Assembly: GCA_001874265.1 (NCBI GenBank)
Contig: MPDD01000004.1
Location: 1-64,000, forward strand
Reading direction: 5' to 3'
DNA from: Bacteroidetes bacterium MedPE-SWsnd-G1
Lineage (GTDB): Bacteria > Bacteroidota > Bacteroidia > Flavobacteriales > Flavobacteriaceae
DNA: 64,000 nt
Of the stretch, positions 37,505-44,979 are shown one piece after another. Both the position numbers and the translations under genes were made by a program. How positions within the stretch are numbered: the first letter of the stretch is position 1; each line of letters begins with the position of its first letter. The notes beneath the pieces are model-generated. The model saw nothing but the letters and a program-made list of their open reading frames with translations, was not told where the DNA came from and did no database searches.

Positions 37505-38899
37505 TTAAATTAATGTTCTTGGGTCAGTTACAACTCCGGTTACAGCGGCTGCTGCAGCAACTAAAGGACTCGCTAGTAATGTTCTAGAACCAGGGCCTTG
37601 TCGTCCTTCAAAGTTTCTATTTGAAGTACTCACTGCATATTTACCAGCAGGCACCTTATCATCGTTCATAGCTAAACAAGCAGAACATCCAGGTTGTCTT
37701 AATGCAAACCCGGCATCTGTTAGAATATCTAAAATTCCTTCTTCTTTAATCTTATCTTCAACTATGTGAGATCCAGGAACTAACCAAGCGGTAACATTGT
37801 CTGCTTTTTTCTTCCCTTTTACAATCGATGCAAATGCTCTAAAATCTTCAATTCTACCATTTGTACAACTTCCAACAAACACATAATCAATCTTCTTACC
37901 AATCATAGGTTCATTTTCTCCATAACCCATATAGGCTAAAGACTTATCATATGTCGCTTTTCCTCCTTCTACACTTTCTGCAGATGGAATATTTTTTGAG
38001 ATTCCAATTCCCATTCCAGGATTGGTACCATATGTAATCATTGGTTCAATGTCTGAGGCTTCAAAATTGAATTCTTTATCAAATTCAGCACCATCATCAG
38101 TTTTTAAGGTAGACCAATACTCCATCGCTTTATCCCAATCTGCTCCTTTTGGAGTCATTGACCGTCCTTGAATATAGTTGAAAGTCTTATCATCAGGAGC
38201 GATCATTCCACCACGTGCACCCATTTCAATACTTAGGTTACACACCGTCATACGACCTTCCATAGTCATATCTTCAAATACATCTCCAGCATACTCAACA
38301 AAGTAACCTGTTGCACCAGAAGTTGTTAATTGAGAAATGATATACAAACCAACATCTTTAGGAGAAACCCCTGCGCCTAACTTACCATTTACATTAATAC
38401 GCATTTTCTTAGGCTTTGGCTGCATAATACATTGAGTAGAAAGTACCATTTCAACCTCCGAAGTTCCAATACCAAAAGCAATAGCACCAAATGCACCGTG
38501 TGTAGATGTATGTGAATCACCACAAACTATGGTTGCTCCAGGTAATGTAATTCCGTTCTCAGGTCCAACAACATGCACAATACCGTTGTTTCTATGCCCT
38601 AATCCCCAATGGCTAATCCCATGCTCTTTAGAATTGTCTTCTAAAGCTTTTAATTGATTCGCTGAAAGTGGATCTTTTACAGGTAAATGTTGATCTATAG
38701 TTGGCGTATTATGATCTGCAGTTGCGAACGTACGCTCTGGATATAATACATTAATTCCTCTGGTTTTTAAACCTAAAAATGCTACAGGACTTGTTACTTC
38801 ATGAATTAAATGACGGTCGATGAAAAATACATCAGGTCCATCTTCAATTTTTCTCACTACATGAGAATCCCATACCTTATCAAACAATGTTTTACTCAT
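37505..38899 (-). CDS. leuC: 3-isopropylmalate dehydratase large subunit
   Basis: 464 residues. [4Fe-4S] ligands are seen in VGSCTNGR and [46 protein letters not shown] and [14 protein letters not shown] are typical. It is the first gene of the leu operon. The 256 nt upstream shows a TAAATTTG (minus strand, 38960-38967) but no well-spaced -33 box, and no attenuator or T-box-like leader that I can recognise. Confidence 0.95.
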   Translation of the reverse strand: MSKTLFDKVWDSHVVRKIEDGPDVFFIDRHLIHEVTSPVAFLGLKTRGINVLYPERTFATADHNTPTIDQHLPVKDPLSANQLKALEDNSKEHGISHWGLGHRNNGIVHVVGPENGITLPGATIVCGDSHTSTHGAFGAIAFGIGTSEVEMVLSTQCIMQPKPKKMRINVNGKLGAGVSPKDVGLYIISQLTTSGATGYFVEYAGDVFEDMTMEGRMTVCNLSIEMGARGGMIAPDDKTFNYIQGRSMTPKGADWDKAMEYWSTLKTDDGAEFDKEFNFEASDIEPMITYGTNPGMGIGISKNIPSAESVEGGKATYDKSLAYMGYGENEPMIGKKIDYVFVGSCTNGRIEDFRAFASIVKGKKKADNVTAWLVPGSHIVEDKIKEEGILDILTDAGFALRQPGCSACLAMNDDKVPAGKYAVSTSNRNFEGRQGPGSRTLLASPLVAAAAAVTGVVTDPRTLI

Positions 38900-39155
38900 A
38901 TTAATATTTTAATTTCTAATTCGTTTATTTAAATCTCAACAAATTAAATTGCAAGCGAACAAATTTAAAAAAATCAAGTGTCAAAACTCGCATATGCAAG
39001 CGGTATTGCTACGATAGTCATCATTTTTACAAGATTGCTAATTGAATCGACTAAAACCAACTTTTTATCAATACAGCACTGACTTTAACGCAGATTTTTG
39101 AATATTCTATTTTTACGATAGCCAACTATTTTAAAATATATCAAGGCTCATTTAT

Positions 39156-41045
39156 TTAGTCTTTCCAATTTGTATGAAATGATTCTTCAAAGGGCCTATC
39201 TATTCTTTTATAGGTATGGGCTCCGAAATAATCGCGTTGCGCCTGAATCATATTTGCCGACGATTGCTCTGAAATGAAACCTAGCATATAATTTAAGCCA
39301 GAAGAAAGTACAGGCATAGAGCAACCTGCCAACAATCCGTTCGCTACTGTCTCCCTATACCCCAACGCATTCAACTCTAAACGATCTACAATTAAGGGAT
39401 GAAGCAACAGATGCTCATTAGAAGATTTAAATAAACTAACCAACTCTTCCATTAATTCAGATCGGATAATACATCCATTGGTCCAAATCCGTGCAATTTC
39501 AGAAAGATTTAGGTTCCAATTGTATTGAAATGATGCTTCTTGAATTGTATCAAATCCTATAGCGTGGTTAATAATTCTAGCTGATGTATATGCTGCTTTA
39601 AGTTTTTCATTATTAACAGTTGTTGTTTCTCTAATGGACGACTTGTAAAGTTTTGAGGCTCTTACACGTACTGATTTCATTGCTGAAATATAACGTGCCA
39701 TAACGGAATCTGAAATAGTATTTAAAGGCTTTCCCAATTCTAGTGCAGCATTGGTACTCCATCCCCCTGTCCCCTTCTGAGACGCTTGGTCCAATATTTT
39801 ATCTAATAACACATCGCCATCTTCCTTCTTTTTTAAGATGTCTATAGATATTTCAAGTAGAAAACTATTCAATCCACTTTGCTTCCAATTTTCAAAAATA
39901 GTTGCAATTTCCTCAGGTGATTTATTTCCATGGAAACGTAACAAATGATATACTTCGGCAATAATTTGCATTTCACCATATTCAATTCCGTTATGAATCA
40001 TTTTAATAAACTGACCAGACCCTTCAGGCCCAATATAAGCGCAACAATCTTTACCGTTTATATCTTTTGCTGAAATACCTTCCAGAATATGCGATATTCT
40101 TTCATAGGCAGCCTTGGGCCCGCTTGGCATTATTGAAGGTCCTTTTAAAGCACCTTCTTCACCTCCAGAAACGCCCATGCCTATAAAGTCAATTCCATGT
40201 GCTTTTAACTTATCTAACCTTTTTTTGGTATTCTTAAAATGTGAGTTTCCTCCATCTATAATTAAATCACCAGGTTCTAAAAAAGGAATTAAGGTATCAA
40301 TTACCATATCTACAGGTTTCCCTGCATTCACCATTAATAAAATACTTCTTGGGCTCTGAAGACCTTTTACAAATGCACCAATATCATCATATCCCGTTAT
40401 TGGCAGATTCGGGTTGCTATTTTCAAAATTTTTAGCAATATCAACTTCTTTTTCCGGAACTTGTCTGTTATAAACGGCCAATTCCGTCCCCTTGTCAGCA
40501 ATATTAATTGCTAAACTTTTCCCCATCACTCCTAATCCTATTAGACCAAATTCTGCTGAATTCTTCATCGTTTTTTTATGTATTTCGCTTAAAATATGTT
40601 CCGAATCTTCACTTGCATCAATATGAACACCATAGTTAGGTATTTCTAAAGCGTCGAATTGAGATTTTAATAATTGATGGTTTAAAAAGTGTCCTTTTCT
40701 TTTTTTTAGACGTTCTAAAACCACCTCATATTCTGCATTTAAAAACACCCATTTTAACTCTGATTCTTTTATAGATTGTAACTCCTTTCGATACGACTCT
40801 TTTAAGGCAGAACAAGCTAATACTCCCCCACCATTTGCATTCCATTTTACGATATTCTTACTAAGTATTTTAAGCCATGGCAACCTATCCTCATCATTTA
40901 ACGGCTGTCCACTACTCATTTTATCAATATTCTCAGATGGATGAAAATCGTCAGCATCATAAAAAGGAATATTTAGTGAATTACTTAATAATTCACCAAC
41001 AGTTGTTTTACCAATACCAGAAACACCGAACACTATATAGATCAT
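39156..41045 (-). CDS. Gluconokinase fused to decarboxylating 6-phosphogluconate dehydrogenase
   Basis: 629 residues. Residues 1 to about 157 are a GntK-type gluconokinase (P-loop GVSGIGKTT 7-15, YDADDFHP 29-36, CSALKESYRKEL 78-89). After an almost non-existent linker, residues 160-629 (470 aa, the normal full length) are 6-phosphogluconate dehydrogenase: GLIGLGVMGKSLAIN, GVSGGEEGALKGPSIMPSG, and the C-terminal AQRDYFGAHTYKR. The fusion would phosphorylate gluconate and pass 6-phosphogluconate straight to oxidation to ribulose-5-phosphate. Met160 could also serve as an internal start. The frame is open throughout, with no sign of a frameshift. Confidence 0.93.
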   Translation of the reverse strand: MIYIVFGVSGIGKTTVGELLSNSLNIPFYDADDFHPSENIDKMSSGQPLNDEDRLPWLKILSKNIVKWNANGGGVLACSALKESYRKELQSIKESELKWVFLNAEYEVVLERLKKRKGHFLNHQLLKSQFDALEIPNYGVHIDASEDSEHILSEIHKKTMKNSAEFGLIGLGVMGKSLAINIADKGTELAVYNRQVPEKEVDIAKNFENSNPNLPITGYDDIGAFVKGLQSPRSILLMVNAGKPVDMVIDTLIPFLEPGDLIIDGGNSHFKNTKKRLDKLKAHGIDFIGMGVSGGEEGALKGPSIMPSGPKAAYERISHILEGISAKDINGKDCCAYIGPEGSGQFIKMIHNGIEYGEMQIIAEVYHLLRFHGNKSPEEIATIFENWKQSGLNSFLLEISIDILKKKEDGDVLLDKILDQASQKGTGGWSTNAALELGKPLNTISDSVMARYISAMKSVRVRASKLYKSSIRETTTVNNEKLKAAYTSARIINHAIGFDTIQEASFQYNWNLNLSEIARIWTNGCIIRSELMEELVSLFKSSNEHLLLHPLIVDRLELNALGYRETVANGLLAGCSMPVLSSGLNYMLGFISEQSSANMIQAQRDYFGAHTYKRIDRPFEESFHTNWKD

Positions 41046-41261
41046 AAAATTCTATCTTTTTTAAGGGGATGTAATTTACATATTTCTTTACGACAAATCA
41101 TTTGAGTTTTAATAATAGACAGCCTTTTTATTTATAATTCCATATTTTTTTAAAAGTATATTAAGAATCCATAAATTTGACATTCAGTTCCGTGAAATTA
41201 GGTTTATCTAAACTCTACTAATAAAAATGTGACGGAAGTAAATCAACTAAACAAAATTATT

Positions 41262-41948
41262 ATGAAAGCAATTCAATCATCTACTTTAGATTTTCTTAAA
41301 AAATTAAACAAGAACAATAATAGAGATTGGTTTACAGATAACAAAACTGCGTTTCAAGAAGAGCAAATTAAGTTTGTCAATTTTGCGGATGACTTATTAG
41401 TTGAAATGAATAAAATTGACAATATAGAAACAGTATCTGGTAAAAAAAGTGTTTTTAGAATATACAGAGATGTACGGTTTTCAAAAGACAAAACACCCTA
41501 TAAAACACATTTTAGTGGATCTTTTAAAAGAGCCACAGAACAATTAAGAGGTGGATACTACTACCATATAGAACCTGGTAACTCATTTATTGGAGGAGGA
41601 TTTTGGGGACCTAACGCAAAAGACCTTCTAAGAATCAGAAAAGAATTAGCAAATGATGCCATAGAATTACGAGAAATTATTAATTCTGAGTCATTTATAA
41701 AAACATTTGGAACGCTTGACGGGGATCGTCTTAAAACAGCACCGAGAGGATTCGATAAAAATCATCCAGATTTGGATTTATTGCAATTAAAACAATTTAT
41801 AATTCATAAAAAATTTAGCGATAAAGAAGTATTGAGTCAAGATTTTCCTAAAAAGGTAATTGAAACATTTATGGCAATGCGTCCATTCTTTGATTTTATG
41901 AGCTCTGTGCTAACTACAGATGAAAATGGCGTGCCATTATATCAATAA
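41262..41948 (+). CDS. DUF2461-family protein
   Basis: About 228 residues from ATG 41262 (frame open from GTG 41229). The family pattern is clear: TLDFLKKLNKNNNRDWFTDNK at the start, SVFRIYRDVRFSKDKTPYKTHFSG and GGYYYHIEPGNSFIGGGFW in the middle. DUF2461 proteins are widespread, cytoplasmic and of unknown function. It is the last ordinary gene before the repeat-rich region. Confidence 0.85.
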   Translation: MKAIQSSTLDFLKKLNKNNNRDWFTDNKTAFQEEQIKFVNFADDLLVEMNKIDNIETVSGKKSVFRIYRDVRFSKDKTPYKTHFSGSFKRATEQLRGGYYYHIEPGNSFIGGGFWGPNAKDLLRIRKELANDAIELREIINSESFIKTFGTLDGDRLKTAPRGFDKNHPDLDLLQLKQFIIHKKFSDKEVLSQDFPKKVIETFMAMRPFFDFMSSVLTTDENGVPLYQ

Positions 41949-42031
41949 TAGAATAATTAAAATTGGGCACAAAAAAATATGATTCGTAATTTACGAAAGG
42001 GTTGTAACAGAAAAAATGCCTTAAACTTATA

Positions 42032-42106
42032 TTAAGCTAAAAGACCTAAACAGAGGAATAGTGTTACAAATAATAAACCTAAAATTAAACTTTTTTTAAA
42101 ACTCAT
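42032..42106 (-). CDS. Possible 24-residue membrane micro-protein
   Basis: ATG start, reading MSFKKSLILGLLFVTLFLCL then GLLA and TAA. The composition (two Lys, then about 17 hydrophobic residues) is that of a single membrane helix with a positive-inside N-terminus. The preceding GAATT before ATGA is shared with the 44-aa micro-ORF at 43361-43495. It could be a chance ORF in AT-rich DNA; no homologue is known to me. Confidence 0.35.
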   Translation of the reverse strand: MSFKKSLILGLLFVTLFLCLGLLA

Positions 42107-42443
42107 AATTCAATAAAATTAAATCAAGAACAACATACATTGCTCATTCTAGGGGCTATAAATTTGTGGGGAGGCGCACATCAAAATGACGAGCAGTACG
42201 AAATTAAGATTTTTTTTTGAGGAATACAAATTATTACTCCTACATATAATTAGTTGATTTCCACATCTACTCCTTACAAATCAAATTCCTGTAATTAAAA
42301 ATGAAAGATTAGAAATTAGATGTTATTAACTATTCAATTAAAATAAAATTAGTTATTGTAAGTTCTGATAGAAATAACTATTATTGTAATATGCTTAAAT
42401 CAAGTAGAATTAAGCGTAATCTTGAAGATTTATTGACTTAAAT

Positions 42444-42585
42444 ATTATAAGCACAGAATTTAAAGATAACAAAATACAGTCGTAATAATTAAAACATTAA
42501 TAGTACTACCGTTGTGGGGACGACTTAAAAATCTATTATTGTTTATTGCGGCTGTTCTTTTTTTCACCATTTCTGTGCTTATAAT
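42444..42585. repeat. 142-bp element with perfect 15-bp terminal inverted repeats
   Basis: ATTATAAGCACAGAA (42444-42458) and its exact reverse complement (42571-42585) enclose 112 bp containing one TGTGGGGAC unit (42513-42521), CAGTCGTAAT (42477-42486) and ATTGCGGCTGT (42545-42555). No transposase and no clear target-site duplication are seen. A MITE-like origin or a very large hairpin are both possible. Confidence 0.55.
42477..42555 (+). repeat. Left copy of an inverted flank around the CAP gene
   Basis: CAGTCGTAAT (42477-42486), a TGTGGGGAC unit and ATTGCGGCTGT (42545-42555) occur in this order. The same three signatures occur in reverse orientation at 43294-43355, on the other side of the CAP gene. 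Spacing differs (68 versus about 51 nt), so the copies are diverged. Confidence 0.5.
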
Positions 42586-42595
42586 TTACTACTAT

Positions 42596-42745
42596 CCTGG
42601 GGACGGACTGCTAATATTCTGACTAACGTTGTGGGGACGATATTTTTCATTTTAACTATCGCTGTGGGGACTAATTTATTATGTTTTACCTATCGCTGTG
42701 GGGACGAACTTTTTTTTAATTTAACTAGCGTTGTGGGGACTAATC
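42596..42745 (+). repeat. Tandem ~34-bp-period array of TGTGGGGAC units
   Basis: TGTGGGGAC occurs at 42630, 42663, 42697 and 42732 (steps of 33, 34 and 35 bp), with a degenerate unit CCTGGGGAC at 42596, 34 bp before. Each unit reads roughly CTATCGCTGTGGGGACGA followed by about 16 T/A-rich bases. The array lies directly 3' of the CAP gene (stop at 42750). Further units lie at 42513, 43324 (TGTGGGAAC) and in the marR palindrome at 44355. Confidence 0.75.
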
Positions 42746-42749
42746 TAGA

Positions 42750-43253
42750 TTATCTTTTAATAAATATATGCGTAAAATAATTTCTACCTTCTTTATTTTT
42801 CTTTGTTGAAATTCCAAAGTCGGTAAAATTTGGGTTTTCAATGTTTTGTCTATGACCATCGCTCTTAATCCATGCTTTAACTACTGCCTCTGCCGATGAG
42901 TACCCGTAAGCTACATTCTCACCCACTTTCTTAGCCTTAACGTTTTTAACAAGGTTTTGATGACGTATAGGGAAATTATCATGACTAGGTATTCCAGTCT
43001 GAATCATATAATCAGTATGATCTTCTGCCTCTGCTGAGATTAAATTGATAATGTTTAGTTTTTCCAGTCCTATACTCTCTCTATGTTCATTTACCAAGCT
43101 GAATATCTGATATTCCATAACAGTATAAGAGACGCTCACATCTTTAAGTGTTAATGATTCTTCCTCATAAATTCCATCTTCATCTTGCGTACAAGAAATA
43201 AATAACATACTAAATAAAAATGCGTAGGTTAATTTTAAAGTAAAAGTTTTCAT
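42750..43253 (-). CDS. CAP-domain (SCP/PR-1-like) lipoprotein
   Basis: 167 residues. The lipobox FISC gives Cys21 after MKTFTLKLTYAFLFSMLFIS. The CAP fold is clear: LVNEHRESIGLEKL (about 56-69), AEDHTDYM, SHDNF (His/Asp of the putative site), GENVAYGYSSAEAVVKAWIKSDGHRQNIENPNFTDFGIS and a final YFTHIFIK. Bacterial CAP proteins are extracytoplasmic and mostly uncharacterised. It is the only sizeable protein gene inside the repeat-rich region, bracketed by inverted flank sequences and followed by the 34-bp array. Confidence 0.88.
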   Translation of the reverse strand: MKTFTLKLTYAFLFSMLFISCTQDEDGIYEEESLTLKDVSVSYTVMEYQIFSLVNEHRESIGLEKLNIINLISAEAEDHTDYMIQTGIPSHDNFPIRHQNLVKNVKAKKVGENVAYGYSSAEAVVKAWIKSDGHRQNIENPNFTDFGISTKKNKEGRNYFTHIFIKR

Positions 43254-43293
43254 GACTCTGGGGTTTTAAATTATTTTCTTTGTTTTAATAAAT

Positions 43294-43355
43294 ACAGCCG
43301 CAATCTCTCATAGCAATTTTCGCTGTGGGAACGATTTCTTTTAAGATTACGACTG
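43294..43355 (-). repeat. Right copy of the inverted flank around the CAP gene
   Basis: ACAGCCGCAAT (43294-43304), CGCTGTGGGAACGA (about 43321-43334) and ATTACGACTG (43346-43355) are the reverse-complement order of the left flank at 42477-42555. The middle element is itself quasi-palindromic. Confidence 0.5.
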
Positions 43356-43360
43356 ATTTA

Positions 43361-43495
43361 TTATTGGGGTTGATTATTAATTTTAAATTCTTTTGATACA
43401 AATCTTTTATAGAAAGTACTATTGCTAGACATATAGTTAAGTACGGCTATACTAAATAATATGGTTGCTATAATTCTTACTACTATTAGTTTCAT
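43361..43495 (-). CDS. Possible 44-residue membrane micro-protein
   Basis: It begins MKLIVVRIIATILFSIAVLN and continues YMSSNSTFYKRFVSKEFKINNQPQ. One membrane helix (about residues 3-20) with a basic cytoplasm-like tail. It starts 21 nt downstream, on the minus strand, of the left stem element, so that element would be in its 5' region. Not recognised; it could be a signalling or toxin-like micro-protein, or noise. Confidence 0.45.
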   Translation of the reverse strand: MKLIVVRIIATILFSIAVLNYMSSNSTFYKRFVSKEFKINNQPQ

Positions 43496-43515
43496 AATTC
43501 TTGTTCTTTATTAAA

Positions 43516-43620
43516 AGAGGTTGTGTTAAAAGGTTTTTAAGTCTTACTCAATAGAAAAATCAAATTAATTTTCGGATTGCTTCTCAATTTCACTGACGAC
43601 AACTTTTAACACATACCTCT
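43516..43620. ncRNA. Structured element, copy 1 (candidate novel RNA)
   Basis: Arms at 43516-43532 (AGAGG then TTGTGTTAAAAG) and 43603-43620 (CTTTTAACACA then TACCTCT) pair over about 16 bp with a one-base irregularity, enclosing 70 nt. The interior holds a 27-nt block (43560-43586, containing CAAATTAATTTTCGGATTGC) identical to copy 2. The transcribed strand is unknown; the neighbouring genes are all on the minus strand. Confidence 0.5.
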
Positions 43621-43660
43621 AGATCTTTATCATTACAATTTTCTTACATCTTACTTTTAA

Positions 43661-43760
43661 AGAAGTGCCAAAAGATTTTTAAAGCTCTTACGTAAAAAAT
43701 TCAAATTAATTTTCGGATTGCTTCTCATTTTTTAATCACTAACTCTTGGCACAAACTCTA
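43661..43760. ncRNA. Structured element, copy 2 (candidate novel RNA)
   Basis: Arms GTGCCAAAAG (43665-43674) and CTCTTGGCAC (43743-43752) pair (one G-U type pair), enclosing 68 nt. The 27-nt core at 43701-43727 is identical to copy 1, and flanking TTTTTAA...CTTAC sequence is also shared. The stem sequence differs from copy 1 at several positions, yet pairing is retained. On the minus strand the core could also encode a 23-aa peptide (43657-43728, starting MRSNPKINL), a competing explanation. Confidence 0.5.
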
Positions 43761-43762
43761 AT

Positions 43763-43818
<56 letters not shown>

Positions 43819-43828
43819 AATTTTATAT

Positions 43829-43877
43829 AAAGGAGGGCGTTTAGTACTAATTTGGGGTTAATTAAACTCCCTCCTTT
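43829..43877. terminator. Hairpin downstream of marR
   Basis: AAAGGAGGG (43829-43837) and CCCTCCTTT (43869-43877) pair, with inner TTTA/TAAA pairing. On the minus strand it follows the marR stop at 43898 and is followed by TTTATATAAAA. On the plus strand it ends in TTTTTA, so it may be bidirectional. Confidence 0.65.
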
Positions 43878-43897
43878 TTAGCTTTGGGGTCGCTATT

Positions 43898-44350
43898 TTA
43901 TTTTTCTATTTGCATTTTATTTAACAATCTACTTAAGGTTTGTAATTCTCTACTCGTTAAATTCTTAACCACCTTCTTTTCATGTTTCTTTTGAGTCTTA
44001 TCGATATCAGTTAATAATAACATTCCTTTCTGTGTGATTTTAATTTCTACTTTCCTTCTATTCTCTTGAGACTGCTCTCTTGTTAAATATCCTTTTACTC
44101 TTAATTTTTCTACCAATCTAGTAGCGTTACTCATTTCACTGATCATTCCTGCCTGTATCGTACTCATATTTACTACTTCACCATCTAACTTTCTTAAAAG
44201 AACAAGAACATTGTACTGTTCTAATGATAATGCATATTGCTTCAGATGTTCAGTCTCACGCTCGTGCATCCAGTTTCCAGCTCGTAATACATCATTTATT
44301 ACTTCACGTGGAAAATTCTTTTTTTCAATATTTTCTTTTTCATCTTTCAT
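43898..44350 (-). CDS. MarR-family transcriptional regulator
   Basis: About 150 residues starting MKDEKENIEKKNFPREVIND. Winged helix-turn-helix: YNVLVLLRKLDGEVVNMSTIQAGMISEMSNATRLVEKLRVKGYLTREQSQENRRKVEIKITQKGMLLL. The frame is open to 44407, but the extra N-terminus (hydrophobic, Thr/Val-rich) is not MarR-like. A consensus promoter and a perfect palindrome fit the ATG at 44350. MarR proteins bind such palindromes as dimers and often autorepress. Confidence 0.88.
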   Translation of the reverse strand: MKDEKENIEKKNFPREVINDVLRAGNWMHERETEHLKQYALSLEQYNVLVLLRKLDGEVVNMSTIQAGMISEMSNATRLVEKLRVKGYLTREQSQENRRKVEIKITQKGMLLLTDIDKTQKKHEKKVVKNLTSRELQTLSRLLNKMQIEK

Positions 44351-44368
44351 TGTTGTGGGGACAACAAT
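44349..44368. promoter_or_regulatory. Palindromic operator candidate overlapping the marR start
   Basis: ATTGTTGT-GGGG-ACAACAAT: perfect 8-bp arms around GGGG, overlapping the start codon at 44350. It contains the same TGTGGGGAC core as the 42.5-42.7 kb array, which ties the array to this regulator. Confidence 0.6.
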
Positions 44369-44391
44369 TGTATATACATCAATTGTGGTTA

Positions 44392-44422
44392 CAAATGTAA
44401 GATACAATTTGAGTTCTCCAAA
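44392..44422 (-). promoter_or_regulatory. Consensus promoter of marR
   Basis: On the minus strand TTTG (44422-44419), 19 nt and TACATTTG (44399-44392) match the Bacteroidota -33/-7 consensus exactly. The predicted transcript starts about 35 nt before the ATG and contains the palindrome. Confidence 0.75.
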
Positions 44423-44979
44423 TTATTTTTGAACTTTTTTAATCTTTTTATTTTTGACGATAACTCAAAGGTTATAGTTTTTATGAGTAAAAATACACTC
44501 TAAAACAGAGTATGCTTGTCAATTCTTATTACATTTAACTATTTGATTTAAAGAATTTTAAATATATTTAATCAAGACGTTATTCTAGGTTATATAGTCC
44601 TATCTATATCCCCTATTTCGAGTGTTGAAAAAAAATAAAAATAGATTTTAATGTGCGGGTTATTTTCGGGTTATAGTACGAAAATACCACAACAAAACTC
44701 TGTTTTGTGATCCTAAATCGGCCTATTTCACCCTAAAAAAGTGTAAATTTTATCACTTTTTTGAACCTAAAAAACAGTATTTTGGTAATATATCGGCACA
44801 ATATGTGCCTAAATTGGGGCATATTTATGCAAAATTATTCCACTTTTAGGGTGGTTTTCTAGGTAAAAAGAATCAATTATAGTTCTATTATAGAAGTTAG
44901 TTAGAGCCTAAACTCTAATTTTGATCCAAAAAAAAAGCACTTCTTTCGAAGTGCTTTTAAATATTTTTTAGATAAAAGT
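44408..44979. other. 572-nt gene-free stretch rich in small inverted repeats
   Basis: No ORF of note. Hairpins seen: ACAAAAC-TCT-GTTTTGT (44692-44708), AAAAAAGTG/CACTTTTTT (44735-44762) and GGCACA-ATA-TGTGCC (44795-44809, three-base centre). CACCCTAAAAAAGTG (44729-44743) is long-range complementary to CACTTTTAGGGTG (44842-44854). CCTAAA recurs four times between 44712 and 44812. The right end is the marR-distal typA terminator. An untranslated RNA or remnant is possible. Confidence 0.55.
44933..44958 (-). terminator. Rho-independent terminator of typA
   Basis: AAAAGCACTTC-TTTC-GAAGTGCTTTT with 11-bp arms. On the minus strand it is followed by a run of T, 21 nt after the typA stop. Confidence 0.92.

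Larger units (their letters stand above)
41949..42749. other. Low-coding, repeat-rich stretch (left part of the 42-45 kb region)
   Basis: The only coding candidate is a 24-aa micro-ORF (42032-42106, minus). Structures seen: palindrome TTCGTAA-T-TTACGAA (41983-41997), a partial TGTGGGGA unit (42165-42172), a 15-bp inverted-repeat element (42444-42585) and the ~34-bp tandem array (42596-42745). No remnant of a known protein was recognised. Confidence 0.7.

Noticed and set aside
38900-39155. T-box, riboswitch or attenuator leader before leuC
   Set aside because: No leucine-codon leader peptide, T-box bulge or terminator hairpin is visible in the 256 nt.
40560-40575. Missed stop or frameshift between the gluconokinase and dehydrogenase parts
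   Set aside because: The reading frame is continuous, both domains are full length, and the join is in frame without ambiguous sequence.
42596-42745. Short regularly spaced repeats as a CRISPR array
   Set aside because: The conserved part is only about 14-18 bp, the gaps are about 16 bp of similar T/A-rich sequence rather than unique 30-bp spacers, and no cas genes are near.
43516-43760. Stem elements as integron attC sites
   Set aside because: Arms do not fit the RYYYAAC/GTTRRRY core sites, the core rather than the loop is constant, and no integrase or cassette genes are present.
44351-44407. Extended N-terminus of the MarR protein
   Set aside because: The extra 19 residues are hydrophobic and unlike MarR proteins, and the promoter at 44392-44422 would put them at or before the transcript start.
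44460-44930. AT-rich hairpin region as a replication origin
   Set aside because: I found no TTATNCACA-type DnaA boxes and no dnaA; the nearest dnaB does not mark an origin.
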